Assembly (NCBI GenBank): GCA_022578965.1
Contig: MU400508.1
Span: forward strand, 310,001-374,000
DNA: 64,000 nucleotides
Direction: 5' to 3'
From: Xylaria sp. FL1777
Lineage: Eukaryota > Ascomycota > Sordariomycetes > Xylariales > Xylariaceae
Shown piece by piece: positions 46,751 through 60,600 of this stretch. Below the pieces are notes generated by a model. The model did no database searches. It was given only the letters and a program-made list of their open reading frames with translations, and was not told where the DNA came from. The position numbers and the translations under genes are program-made. Positions within the stretch are counted from its first letter, which is position 1, and each line of letters starts with the position of its first letter.

Positions 46751-49700
46751 AGCACGCATGCGCGCACGCACGATGCATCCATCAGCCGAACCTGCGGCAA
46801 GACAAACGTGGCCAGCGTCGGATTCACCACGTGAGCGAGGGCAGGAAATTACCTATGCGTACCTACTGCGTACTGTCTGTGTAAGGTGTTTGCGTCCCAG
46901 AGTATCGGTGTAGTGTGGGTAGTGAGCGAGTACGCAGGAGGTAGCTGTAAGTGAACAACACCACGATATCACGATGCCACCACACAAATACTACCGAGGA
47001 ACGCTCTGGTCTAGATTTCCGGTTGGTTCGCGCCTTTACCCGCTCCTTTTCCACTTTTTGTTTATTGCAGAGAGACCCACTGTCTCGTAACCTCTTACTG
47101 CGTAATTTCACCCAGCCCAGCAGTGTGGTATACCTAGTGTAGTATAGTGTAGGTATTGTGAGTTCTGGCCCGGCATATGCCTGTTTGTCGTGATTTTGTT
47201 TGCATCTCACGTCCCCTGATCCGAGCAGCCAGCCAGCTGTCGGTCAACGATTTGGCCTCGATGCATTACGTGTATGTAGGTAGGCAGATGTAAGGTATCT
47301 TGACTAGTGGTCTGCAGATCCCCATTGGTTAGGTAGGATAAAGCCCGGGCATGGTATCGCCGAATAGCGCTGCCTGGCTGATATGCCGGACTCAGGGCTA
47401 GTCTCGACCGGCGCCGTTTTCCACTGCGTTGGAACCGAGCTGGGCGGGTTGCCGAGCTGACTACCTCTTTACATGTATGCGTCCATCTCGGATAGCCACA
47501 ACGGTCGAGCGGTGCTTCGTCATGAGCCGATTCGTGTCATGTCATGCCTAGACGGAAGAGATCCCGAGTAATGTTACTAGGTAATTGTTCAACGATCTTG
47601 AGCACGTATTGACTACACTACCCGGGTACTATCCTATATGTAGACTAGGTACTCCGTAGTTGATAGCTTCGGGCAGTGAGAGCCCCAGTAGTGTACTTCC
47701 AGATAAACATCAAGATTGAAATTTCCTTTCCATGCACCCGACGATCGCCAATTGCAATCATTATCATCATCTGCTGTCGGTTCTTATCGCCAGACAACGC
47801 ACTAGCTACCTCAACAAGGCAAAAGATCCACAAAGTAGGATTTGCAAAACAAGTATATACTTTGCAAAGCAGGCTCGAGCAGTTAATGCCGAGTAGACCC
47901 AATCGCCGACTTCTTGTTTGCCGTTTGTTTGCCAGCGAGAACACGAAAATCAATGCTAACACGCGCATCGCGTATTTTTAGTGCTCCAACACGGCAGACA
48001 TCATTGTAACAATCCATATAATCATACCTGCAGTTTTCTCTACCTATTGTTTGTCTTCATCTTCACACCACATGAAAAGCGATATTATTAGTTGACAGAG
48101 ACGCAAGAAGTAGGTACGTATACAATTTCAGTACAGAGAGATATAGACCGCCAATCTTATTCATCTCGGTCACGAGCCTTCTCACAGTTAGTGGACTAAC
48201 AGAAAGAAGTTAGGCGTACTGGAAAGCGATATACGACAAGTACAGTAGTGTACCTAGGTAGGTACTTAATAGCTCTAGGTAGCACCTGGGCAGGCTTAAG
48301 TGGGCCATGGCTCAGGCCTCTTCGACGGCGTGGTGTGGCGTTCGGGCGTTTTGGCGGGGCTCATGGAGAGAGGGAGGTGTGGGTGGGTGAGCGAGTGGGA
48401 CAAGGGGCGCCGAGAGCCCAAAAAGCCACGAGATGCGGGTACTGCCAGAAGGCATTTGCAGGTCGCATTCAAGCAATTCCCTGGGTTGACTAGCGGGCTG
48501 GCTAGCGTGCTGGCTAGCCGGCGGACAGTTGCAATTGGCAGCAGCCCACGGGGCAAAGGGCTGATCAAACAGAAGGCTATCGAGGCATTAGTCCTTTACG
48601 CCATAAAAGTTGCTTTTGGCCATTCCCAGCAATTCGGCTCGTTTGCCCCCCCACTTCAAGAAAAAAAAAGGGAAGAAAAGGAATAGTGTTAGGAAAAGGA
48701 CCAAAAGACCATAGGGCAAAGATCCAAACACCATAGTACTAAAGAGATCTTTATACTGTAGCTGGTACCTACATATGTACAATCCCAGGTAGTATACTAC
48801 CAGTATACCTACCTACCGTAATACCTACGGTATGCGTAGGTCTTGCTACATTTCCACGTACATGGTTATCCCTCCAATCCTTCCGACGTTGTATTCATGC
48901 CTATCTTTTGGCGACTCACCGCAATACTTGAATTGCACGTTTTCTATGCTGCATGCAGGGAAAGTCAAGCTAGACCAGGTAAATGAAGCAGGTAAGTATC
49001 TAGTAGTATACCTACCTACCAGATATGTATAATGAATCTGCATAGTGACGGCCCCTCCTTGCTTAGTACATGTACTTAACCCTACGCCATTGCTTCACCA
49101 ATTCCCTCCACCGCACATCTGTACTTCTCACGTCAAAGGTACCTGCAGGTATATGCCGTCCATACCCTGCCCTGTAATCGGATGTACAGTGACATTTCAC
49201 TGTACCTATAGGAGTTACCATCGACCCTCCATCTTCTCTCAGAGTACCGTTCCCATCCTAACTTATGTACCTACCTAGTACCGTAGACTACCTGTATGTA
49301 CCTTACTTGCCTACAAGGTACGTGACTTACACTTACATACACTCTGCTTTACCACCACTTGAACAATACCACGATCATGGCCACGCTTGAAACAATTTTC
49401 GCTCTCACCGTGTGTCTATTTAGATATATCCTTTAGATTGGCTATTGATGTGCCTTGTCTATTAGTTAAATAGTCACTACTGGTGTTGTCAAGTGTTAAT
49501 AACTGCCGTTGTCAAGGATAACAACGATAAGCCGACAGTTATATACTACTCTAGGTACTTAAAGATACAACCAAAGGCACCCACCGACAAAGACAACCAA
49601 ACACCTCCGCACAACTACATAGGTAGCTCCAGTACCGTCCTGTAGCGGCAGCCTCTGCTGATCCTCCATTATTGTCACTGAACTACTTATGCGTAGGTGC

Positions 49701-49763
49701 TGAAGGTAGACTAGTATACTAGGTAGTCTAGGTACCTCTGAACATTACAACCCCGTTCTTCTC

Positions 49764-49794
49764 CTCAACTCAACTCAATTCAACTCAACTCAAC
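49764..49794 (+). repeat. (CAACT)n short tandem repeat
   Basis: About six CAACT units, one of them CAATT, about 0.5 kb upstream of the STK32-type kinase start, probably within its promoter or leader. Confidence 0.8.
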
Positions 49795-50287
49795 CTCTCT
49801 TCAACTATCTAGACAGTCTGTTGAAGTTGCTTACCCTGCACCATTTCCACGACAATACACCACAAGCATACAACACAGTCGCATAAAAGCACGCACCACA
49901 AGCTGCTGCTCCCGGGCTCTCCCTCTAATCGACAGCACTCATAGACCCCTGCGTGGTATTGACACAACATCCATGCTTATCCATCTCCTCCGTTTCACCT
50001 CTGCTAAATTCACCCTCTCGCTATTATTCCAATCATCGTCCACCCTGGTCTGTCTGTTAGTGACCTGATCAGCTGCCAGAGTGGAGCTCGAATTGGACTT
50101 CTACCATCCGGCCTGCCTCATTCCCGTGGTTTCTCATGTCTTGCCCGACCTGACTTTTGCGAACCATCGTCACTATCCTCGAGTCTCGACAGTCCGTTGA
50201 ACTGGCGCTGCTCAGATACATCGCCACCGCATCGGGTTATACGCCGCCGCCGCCGCCGCTGCCGCCCGCTTCGAACCCTCAGTCCAG

Positions 50288-52328
50288 ATGGGCAACAGTC
50301 AAGGCAAACCCGTTGACCTCAACGGCGAGGGTATGTTAATATCCTTACTATCTCACTCTCTTCCTCTTTCCGTTCCTCCGGTCCGTACACAAAAACGTGG
50401 GTCGGCTTCATTGACCAAGCCCGAACCAATGCCACCATCGCAATCTGATTCTGTGAGCCGTTGCGCGTGCTAATTCATTGTTCCCCCTTACAGTAAATCT
50501 CAACCACTTTCGATTGTTACGAGTTGTCGGCCGAGGCGCTTTTGGCAAAGTGCGAATCGTCGAGAGGAAAGACACGGCCTTGTCGTTCGCCCTGAAGTAC
50601 ATTCGCAAAGATGAGGGTTGGTTGCTCTTTACGCACATTGCGCCCATTGCGCCAAGCTGTTGTATGTCGACTTGCTGAAACATATCCAGTTGTACGGTCC
50701 GAAAGCGTTCGAAATATTATCCGAGAGCGGCGCATGCTCGAGCATGTGAACCACCCCTTCATTTGCAATTTACGTTACAGTTTCCAAGATATCGAGTACA
50801 TGTACGTCCTAAACCCTTGGCCAATCCAATAGTCGAGCGCATTCTAATCCAAACAACCTTGATAGGTATCTGGTTGTTGATCTAATGAGCGGAGGCGACC
50901 TAAGATTTCATATTTCACGAAAGACCTTTACTGAAGAAGCCGTGCGATTTTGGATATCCGAGTTAGCATGTGCCTTAAGATATGTGCATGGTCAAGGCAT
51001 TATACATCGAGATGTGAAGCCAGACAATGTGTTGCTAGATGCTGATGGCCATGTCCATCTTACAGACTTTGTGGGTGGCTTCGTGGGTACCTAACTGTCC
51101 TTGTTGCTTGCTCTAACCTATTTCTAGAATGTTGCATCCGACATTATACCAGGCAAAATGCTCACAAGCAAGTCAGGAACCTTGGCCTATCTGGCACCGG
51201 AAGTCTACGGTGGGAGAGGCTACGATGTAAGAGCAGATTGGTGGTCACTAGGTGTTTTATTCTACGAGTGCATATACAACAAGGTAAGAAAATACCTTAG
51301 CACGTCAAAACTTCGAAAGGCAAAACTAACAACCGTAGCGACCTTTTGAGGGTAACTCGGAAACCTCGCTAACTAACGTCATTCTTCACGCTACTGCCAA
51401 ATTCCCCATTACCCAGCCAGCAGTGTCGCCTGACTGTGTGCACGCCATAAAGAAGGCTTTAGAGCCAAATCCAGATGCAAGGTTGGGTCATACGTGGGAA
51501 AGTTTTACTGACCACCCGTTCTTCGCAATGATCGACTTCGTAATGTTGGAGGCAAAGCAAATTGAGCCCGTCTTTGTCCCATCAGCCGATAAAACCAACT
51601 TTGATGCCACCTACGATCTTGAGGAGCTCTTACTAGAGGAGGCTCCCCTTGAAGCTCGAGCGCGAAGACAAAAACCAAGGGAGAGGTTAAAGGATGATGC
51701 TACCGATAAGGAGATTCGGGAAGAGGAGCTATATCGCACTATCGAGCGAGACTTTCATTCATTCGATTATACAGTGGCGGCTTACAAGAAGTATGCATTT
51801 ACATGTCTCCTAACTTCCTCATTGTCTAACACCCTCGGTAGGATCACCGCTCAGGGAGAAGAAGCTATCGAAGCGGGGCCGATTGGACAAGCGAGCAACA
51901 TCCCTCAAGCTCTCACCACAAACGACGCCAGAGCAGCGCCAGCTCCAACTAATGGCAGTTATCAATCAACAACAGATCCTAGATCTAGATCCCTCTCGCA
52001 AGGTAATCGTCTACTTAGGAATCCGACCGGACCACAACCGCAACTATCCCAGCACATGCCACCAAATTATAAAGGAGTACAGCAGAGCGGTTTAGTCCAC
52101 TCGCCTACGGGTGGTATGTCTTTCACCCTGGAAGGCACGGGAAGTTGGTCCGATCTAGCTCGCAGGGACAACACATTACCCACCGATGCCAATGCCCTCG
52201 GTGACGAAAAGGCTGGAGGATCTGGCGGCGTGTTTGGTCTCTTTGGGCGGAAGAAGAGAGGATATAGCCCAAAACCAAAGGAAAGAGGCGTTCTAGGGAA
52301 AGAGGGGGCACGGCAAATAATCGGTTGA
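50288..52328 (+). CDS. STK32/YANK-type AGC Ser/Thr kinase
   Basis: Seven exons (50288-50330, 50494-50616, 50690-50801, 50866-51070, 51128-51283, 51339-51790, 51842-52328) join in phase to 525 residues. The N-terminus MGNSQGKP fits an N-myristoylation signal, implying membrane attachment. Kinase motifs: glycine loop GRGAFGKV (27-34), K49, catalytic loop HRDVKPDN (140-147), magnesium loop DFN (160-162) instead of [13 protein letters not shown] activation segment and a following [15 protein letters not shown] together with [14 protein letters not shown] and the segment after the kinase ([10 protein letters not shown]) is typical of the YANK/STK32 family. The C-terminal third (from about residue 385) is Pro/Ser-rich, ending in a basic [15 protein letters not shown] stretch. 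Substrates are unknown in fungi. The third intron's donor (GTACGT) and the DFN junction at exon 4/5 both give conserved protein, which supports the model. Confidence 0.9.
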
Positions 52329-55234
52329 TCTTGAGGCTTGTATATGGGCTAGGAACGAGGGAATTGGCCTGCTTTGCAACGCACTTCTGGAGTTCAGGGG
52401 TGACATACATTGGAGGGGTGACGGCGGGACGATCTTTTGTCTGTTCAGGGGTCATTTGTACATGGAGATATACCCTTTGCTTTGTTCTTGGCCCTTCGAT
52501 GATAGGAGGCCAGGAAACAAGCATACGTGTGGAATGCCGGCCGTTGGTACAAGTCCGGAAAGATACATAACCGCCTATATAATCTAGCATATTAATTGCA
52601 TATATCTTGGGGAAGGCTATCTAAGCCATATTATTCATTTTAGTGTTCTTTTATTGCCCGCATTTTCATAAAGATGGGAGGAATACATGATGTTCTCAAT
52701 TTGGTGAAGTCTTGCCCACAAGTTTGGTTTCAAATCACCCCAACTAATTTACCTGCTTGCCCGAACCTAGCCCCTAGCTAACAGAATGAACGAATGTGTT
52801 AACTGCCTCAGCGAATTGCTTTGCTATTCACACACAGTATTGTCAATAATAACGCGTGCGGACGTCATGTTTGAACCACAGAACATGGACAACGTGTTAG
52901 TATAGTTCTTTGTGCGTGAGATTATCTCAGCTGTTTTTTTAAACTCTCTTATTTATACACATATATATGAATCTTGATCCTAAAGGTAAACGGAAGCAGT
53001 TTGGAGATTTATGGCGCGATCTGCATATTCGGGGGCGTGGTATACGATGTAATATCCTGTGCCTAGTCGAGAATAGGGGTAGTCGTCTATGATTATCAAT
53101 GGAGGTGTCAGGATTGTAGCGTGCTTCTAATAGGGGAGATGAAGGTTCTTGATATTAGATGAGCAGAAGCTCGTTTAGGGTGTCGATTTAGTGGGCTAGG
53201 AGGTAAATGGAGTTGATATATTACCTACTCCTTGGAAGAGTGGTGAAGAAGGCTGCATTTGTAAAGCTAGGAAGAGGCTTTGTGCTTGATATCTCCTTAT
53301 TTGTCTAAATCCATGAACGAAGCTCGGATACGAGGAGGTTAGCTAGCTTTATCGTTAAGTAGTCAAGTGTCTCATACATTGTTAACCTTTACGACCCGAA
53401 GCTATGAGATCTGCTTGTCTAGGTAGTCGTGTTAACGGAGATTGGCTTGTGTGGTAGGTTCACAACAGAGCTGATGGACTCGGGAAAGCCAAAACGGACA
53501 TAAAGAAGCTTTCGGGATATTCAATTTAAATGAGATTTTTGGTTGGGTTACACCTTTAGATTTGAGAATTTGATGGTTGTTCTGAGGTCTGCATCAAACG
53601 AGCCTCCCTAGCTAATACACAGTTCTTGTCTACAGTTTGCATTGTGCACTTGTTCGAAGTCAAGGCACAAAATAAACTCTTTAATTTTGATGAAATAGTA
53701 AAAGCTATAGATATTACGTTCGTAAGAAATTAGACACTTAAACAGCTATATGTATCCCAGATCTCTACCGTGGAATCGCACGGATCAAAACACCATAGGT
53801 GAAAGTATACTTATTGAGATCAAGACTGGTTGGCCCTAAATCCATTCTTTGGGGCGTCCTACGCAGTTCTTGCTCCTTTCACTAGCGTTTATACGCACCC
53901 CGTGAGAACTTTAGGGGCGGATGTAGTCATACTCCTCTCCTCAGTAATAGTCGTCACTCACCGCAACCCAGGATTCCTGCTTGCACACCGCCATCAGGAT
54001 TGTTCATTAACCACGTTCGTAACATCGGCCATAGCCTATAGCATCAGCAGTTATACCCGTAAAGTTCTTCCCCTAATTTACGTAACGGGAGCTTGTCGCA
54101 TCACCAAGTGGCAATAGACCAATGCTTCATACGAGGACCTCTCAGCTACCAAGCCGTGACACTGATGAGAGCATAACGGGAAGTTTTTCATATGGTTATC
54201 GGAAAAAATCTTTCATATCGAATTCCCGGTGGCTAGAGATGCCATATAGGATTTAGACCTCAAGACCATGACATCCTAGAATCAGTATCGGTAGTGTCGA
54301 TAAAAGCCTAGCTAGTTAGTCCGGCCTATAAAAAAAGGGGGGAAAAAGAAAACGCGGAATATCTTATTAAGTACAATATAAATATAAATATAGCATTTCC
54401 AATACATAGACTAGATAGATACTGGGTGTAATGATACATAAGTCTTGTCGGAGCAATAGTGCTGTAAGTTGCGTGATGATGGTGTATATTGATTTCATGT
54501 GGTATATCAGGATCGCTAGGAAGTCATGACATGCTTGCTGATGTCTTATTTGGGTAAAATATAAGCGGGTTTACCGATCCAGTCGTGATATAGTAGGGGA
54601 GTAGAAATCTCGGGTAAAATCTTCGTTGGGACAGTTCTGATAGTTCCATGTTGTCCCATCCGCTCACCTAGTAGCCAGTTTCTATCAAAAAAGAAGAAAA
54701 AGAAGAAGAGACGAGGCGCAGGTTCTTGATACCGCGATTTGAAACATGGGAATAAATGGACATGGAAAAATCACCCGGAAGTCTGAGCAGAGGTGATTGT
54801 GGTGACCGCTGCGACTCGCTTGAGGAGGAGGGGGAGGGAGATAAAGCCGACCGAGCCTTTCGCTTTTGTGCAAAGCTCACTCAAGGATATCTACAATATA
54901 TAGATAGACTAGTGAATCCGTGTAAGTACGGATCTGATTGGCTCATCGGGTACGATATCGAGGTACTATTGATTGGGTGAAGTTTGGTTACACGGATTAG
55001 GTCGAGATGAGCCTTAGGCGTGAACTTCGTCCGCTACCCCTCACCAAGCCTCACATCCTATATAATAGGCGAAAGACTCCAGCCAAAACAATAACTCGTC
55101 ACTTTCATCTGCTGAAGTGAACGCCTCCTTCGACACAGTTCACCGTCAGTCGTCGCCCACTTCCGCCACTTATTCCGAGGGGTTCCTTGGCATCGCTAGT
55201 AGCTGATCTCGGTTCACACGGGGGCTTGGTCAAG
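52329..55234. other. 2.9 kb gene-poor region
   Basis: AT-leaning intergenic DNA. Short open frames (for example 53830-54117 plus) lack any recognisable family. The right end, from about 55000, is the promoter/leader of the HET-domain gene. Confidence 0.55.
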
Positions 55235-57672
55235 ATGTGTCACTACGAGTACTCGCCACTAGAAGATGATACTTCTATTCGTATTGTAACTATCCTCCCA
55301 GGGAAATTCGATGATCCTATTAGAGCTCAAATCAGGCACGAACCGCTTGTCCCACCCAATGAGGCTGAGCCCACGCGTTTGTCGGTGAAGGAGATCGACC
55401 GCACACTATCCCGAGGATGGGAGGCGTGGGAGGCGTTTGAGACCCTGGAGGGCCGCATAATATTCTTCAACGAAGAGACGATGTCGAGCTCATGGACTCA
55501 CCCAGACCCGGACATGGATCGTGCTCTGTATGACCCGACACCTAATAGCAAGATAGACTTAGCAGTCCCTGTTTACGAGGCCTTGTCGTATGCATGGGGT
55601 TCTCCCGAGAAGGATAAAATAATCGAAGTCGAGGTTCCCAGAATCACGGCCGAGACGGCGTCCCCCAATAGCTCTCTTCACCGACAACTACCCATCACCC
55701 GTAACCTGGATCTTGCACTGCGGTATCTTCGGTTCCATGATCGGCCACGAGCTCTGTGGATAGATGCCATTTGCATCGACCAGAGCAACGACCAAGAGCG
55801 AAGTGCACAGGTTCGTCGCATGGGCGAAATCTACTCACTCGCTAGCCGCGTCGTAGCATGGCTGGGACCGAGCTTTGCGGACAGTCGTCTCGCGTTGACC
55901 ACGCTGGAAAGGATTGGACAACAGGTAGAATTCTCGAAACAAGTGGACCGTATATTCCCTGGACCCGAGTGTCCTCATCAGGATTGGGTTCACGCAATGA
56001 GGCAACTTCCGTTGCTGTCGAACGAGTTGGCTGCCATGACCGAGTTATGCAAGGCTCCATATCTGAAAAGACTCTGGATCATACAAGAGCTAATATTAGC
56101 GAGTGCGAAGTCGGTCATAAAGTGTGGAGACGAAGAGATATCGTGGCTACTCTTCCGCCGTGCAATCGTATTCCTTTGGTCGGGATATGTAGAGTTACCG
56201 GCAGAAATGTATCGAGCCACCTTTCCTGCATTTGGTATCTGTAAAGCTTCTCCGATACTCTCAGTACCCTACGTGATATGGGACTACTCTCGTAGGGGAT
56301 GTACCGATGCCAGGGACAAGGTGTACGCATGTATGAACCTAATGGACCCAGCTGTGAGAAGACACATTGTAGTGGACTATTCGAAACATCATTTAGACGT
56401 GTTTAAGCAGGTATTGCTGGTGTTCCTGGAGCAAGAGAAACGGCTTGCACAATTGCCGTTTGCTGGAAATTGTACTTTCCCCCCGTCAGCATGGCCTACG
56501 GTATGTACCTACACACTAGAGTCATTCCTTCCCTCAGGCTCTCTACTAATTTGAGGACTTCCAACATGACTTCCAACATGACTTCCAACATGACTTCCAA
56601 CATGACTTTCAACATGTCTCGGGAGCATGCATCAGGGGCATAATATTCACCCAAAATACTAAAAGAGTGATTACTGACTTCAGCGAGCATAGTGGCTTCC
56701 CAACTGGTCGCAGCCCGGTTCTAACCTCGCCAACTTTGGTGCTACGGCCAGTAGTATTTCAGCAGCGCGAGTGAAATACACGGCTCCAAATAAGCTTGAG
56801 GCTACTGGACTTTTATTTGCACATGTGTCTGCCGGAAGCCAGGTTCTGGGTGGCGGTCATGGTGTTCCGGGCATCGTAGAATTTTTAAAAAGATTGGGAA
56901 TTGAGGATTTGCAAACATCAAATTATCCCACTGGCGAGACGCGTTTAGACGCCTATCTCCGAACCATTTCTATAGACCATCTTGGTGAAATGTGGTCTGG
57001 TCGACGTTATCCCACACTACCCAAATTACGGGACGAAGTAATGAGTTTAGTAGTCCGCCCTGAAGGTGTAGAACACTCGGCACTGACGAGAGGGCTTGTC
57101 GGGAGTCACATGATCTGGGTAGCTAATTGTCATGTATTCACAGTGTCTAACGGCTACATCGGCCTAGCCGGTGGACCAACACAACTGGGTACGTTGGCAC
57201 GCCCATAGACATTTTTGGGCCACCGAATCGAAACTGACGTGCTGTTGCAGGAGATAAAGTTTTCATCATTCTCGGTTGTGACAACCCGATGATAGTCAGG
57301 CCGACTTACAACGGCGAATATGAGGTCGTGGGGGCTTGCTATATACACGGAGTTATGGACGGCGAAGCGCTCCTGGGTGCGCTCCCGCATCCTTGGAAAG
57401 TCAGGATGAAACCAGATAAGTGGGGGATTTGCTCACCAAGCTTTCATAATGGCGACTCTAATACGACATGTGAATATGATCCTCGGCTAGATAGTATCCC
57501 AATACCAGCGGAATGGGAACCTATGGAATTTGAGTGGACTCGTTCCGATCCCGACTACTGTAGAAAGTTTCGAAACAAAAATACGGGCGAAATTATCAAC
57601 TCGGATCCAAGGCTCTTCCCGGAAGCGCTGCTTGAACGCGGTATCCCACTGAGGACCATCACACTTATCTAA
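55235..57672 (+). CDS. HET-domain protein with WW-like insert and WW-like tail
   Basis: Exons 55235-56500, 56693-57188 and 57251-57672 join in phase to 727 residues. The first ATG of the open frame is used; upstream codons are non-ATG. HET (heterokaryon incompatibility) motifs are clear: YEALSYAWG (114-122), LWIDAICIDQ (about 174-183), then a GEIYSLASRVVAWLG segment and the RRGCTDARDKVYA block. Between the starting strand (IRIVTILPG) and YEALSYAWG sits a WW-like module, about residues 61-92 (GWE..ETLEGR.IFFNEETMSSSWTHP). A second WW-like motif closes the protein (PAEWEPMEFEW...FRNKNTGEIINSDPRL). HET domains trigger cell death on non-self recognition in several fungi; here the role is inferred. 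The first intron carries a 12-base tandem repeat. Confidence 0.9.
56555..56615 (+). repeat. 12-bp tandem repeat in HET gene intron 1
   Basis: About five copies of AACATGACTTCC, the last slightly diverged, inside the 192 bp intron 56501-56692. The unit length is a multiple of three and its complement is open, but it lies outside the conserved protein. Confidence 0.9.
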
Positions 57673-60600
57673 AGCTTTCCATCTTTGCTTACCTCTCGGG
57701 GAACCTTCTCAATCCATGAGTCGAGACGCCAAGTCTATTTCTCTCTAAGTTGGTGTACGGATGCTATGCGAAGAACACCAAGAGGCATAATGTAAGTGCC
57801 GTATACCTGTGTATGTCTCAAATTCCTCACCAGCGCTAACAACGCTACACATAGTCGCAACGGATATTTACACCCCTAAGTCGTATAAAGCTCCCTCACG
57901 ACCAAGATGGAATCGTAAGCGGTATTTCCACTAAGCTTTGCGCGCGCCAAGTCTTCCGAATAATCGTCCAGGTCTCCCAGCTCGATATTTGTCCAGGTCT
58001 GTCCGCGTAGCTGCTTGATGTAATTACGCCAAGGTCTTACGACCGATCAAGTACTTGATGGCCCCGAGACTTTGCAGCCTCGGCCTTGGTGAATGCTTCA
58101 AGCTCGCCTGGTGCGATGAGAGCATCCACGGTGGCCGGTAGCTCGCCGATTTTCTCAGTGCAACGAGACCTTCCAGACTTGAGTCGAGGCTTCCAGCCAT
58201 GCTATTCTTAGCTACAACGTGTTACCAGTTCCCAGGACAGAGGATGGACAATTTATATGCCTCCACGCTGAGCAGCCAAGCTCGGTATTATCTAAAGACA
58301 CGGTATCTGTCGAGAGACACCACAAATCTGAGCACCAAGGGAAGGCATTCCTCGGTACGCTTGCAGAGGGCGATGACTGTATACATACGTTCACCAATCT
58401 TAGAAGCCTAAGACTTTACATTTTACGATATGTAAGCAGACTTGATACCTCTGTCTTGTGACAGAAGAGACAGGCTGGATGACTATCTTTAGCAATACAT
58501 TTAGCATAGCTAGACACCTTGTATACCAGCGAATGCAGGGAATCTCTAAGGGTAAGCGGACTAACTCGAATTTTGTCATCCTAGACGATAAGTTCTTACT
58601 TGCCTCCGGGAAACTGTGAGAATTTCCTATTATCGAACGAACGAATGTCCGAAGATGATTCGATCAATAATACTATAATCAAACACTTGGATGAACTTGA
58701 CTTGGGAGACTCCTTATTGAAATGGAGAGCCAGACATATGCTAAGCGATTCTTTCCCTCCACTCGTTCTAGCATCGACCGCATGATCATAGACTAAGTCG
58801 TAGCGAGGTTGAAGGAGGTAGGGATGCGTCCCGACACAATTATACTATTGTTGTATACAACTAAAAACTGATTTGATGATCTTGAGAAGACACTTGCAAT
58901 TAGCAAAATATTCTAGCATCCCGCCGCCTAACGAGAACTACATACTTTTAATCTATAATTTTCGCCCGAATCTGCTTATGTTTAAACCAAAGATATTTTC
59001 TGTAAAACCCGAAGTCTTGTTTCCTATGATGTGTCCCCTAGCATTACTTTACCGAGCTTCATTATGAAGCGTCTGTTATTTATTAACAGGCGCAACTAGT
59101 CTGTATGGGGTTTGATAAAATTTAATTATAAGCCAGTCGAAAGGGGAAGAGGGAGGAACAGCAGCTAGAAATAGTTGCAAGATCCTCGGGAACGTCTATC
59201 TTTAAATGGTTAAACTAAAGGACACAGTTGAGAATAGTAAAGCTATGTTCCTGCTTCCTATTAAGTTAAGACTTGCTAACCAATTGGATAGAGACTTGCA
59301 AACGTATCCCGGTTGGAGAGAGATTAGCTAGAAGTCTAAGCGAGCGCAAAGGTTTGGAAACTATGGATAATAGCGAGCAAACGTATTTAAAATGATACCT
59401 ATGAACGTATTTGAGTTTTCGTAGCAGGGCGTGTCTCAGGCTGTCATCGTTCCTGATGGTTCTACACCTATAGCTTAACAAGGCAGCAGCAGTATGGCAT
59501 ATATCTCTTCCCTAAACAACTGCAATAAACTTAACTTGACCTACTATGACAGTCCAGGTTCCTTAACGGTTTCGATCTTGCAGATGGTTATTTGAATATA
59601 GCCCGCCGCAACTCTCTATCTACTCCCTACTCTCTTCCGTTAGTCTCAGATATGCAGCCCTTATCATCGCTTCAGCACATGCGTGCCCATATACACAGCA
59701 TAAACGAGACATCTCTCTTACAGAAAATATATCTAGACGAACACGCAAACGAGGCAGATTAGACTTCGCGAGATCTAGCCTTAGTAGCTAGCCTGCATGT
59801 GTATAGTGCAGCCTTTGCCTGCAGTGCACTTACGTATCTCCTGCATAATCTGCGGGCAAAAGGCGCCCTTTTGTGATCCCCCGCCCTACGAAACTGACAT
59901 ACATGTAGGTATGTCTCTCCATGCCTGCGATGACACCCACCCAGATAGATATAGCGTGTCAAGTAGATACACGCCTCTGCTCAACCCAGTATACCTAACC
60001 TACCGGTACTATCTAACGCCCCCGCCACAGCCCAACATCACAAATAGGCGTGTATTCTGGGATACGCACGTGTGCCCAGCACCAGCAATAGCCGCAGTGG
60101 CATGAGTAACGCCCATATAGACTCCCTTTTACGTCAGCTCACTGCATATCCAGTCCCCACCTGACTAAGGACCTCCTCATACTGCACTGCGTACGTCTAT
60201 ATGTATGCCTACATGTACATATCTCCCTACCCACTAATAAGGAAGGCAGGCGGGCAGATGCATTATATGTATGTACAGCCTGTCGGGTTATCTCCAAAAC
60301 ATGTCGATCTAAACTAGATGCGTGATTCTTCAATCTCCGAGGACGATCTTGAGCAGATATCGCCTAGGTTACCCATCTAGATGATCGTATCTACTTACTC
60401 AGGAATCTATCTAAGCGAGCTAGCTCTACTCAGCATCGAGTATACATCCATATATATACCTGCCCGGAATAATCATAGTATAAACGTTGACGTCACAGGT
60501 CCTATATACGTATACGTCCTAACATGTGCCTACTTCTACCAAGAATCAAGGGGAAAAAAGGAAAAGGAAAAGGAAAGAGGAGAAACAGCCGCATATTTTT

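Larger units (their letters stand above)
42613..50287. other. 7.7 kb gene-poor region with nitrite reductase promoter at left
   Basis: The left 1 kb (to about 43600) is the nitrite reductase promoter, with several GATA motifs. Beyond it only short, unrecognised open frames occur. Minus-strand stretches near 44854-45036 and 45196-45563 look mildly protein-like but have no identifiable family. Palindromic ACTAGT sequence, CAGC repeats and many TACC/TAGGTA runs are present. The last 600 bp is the leader/promoter of the kinase gene. Confidence 0.55.
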
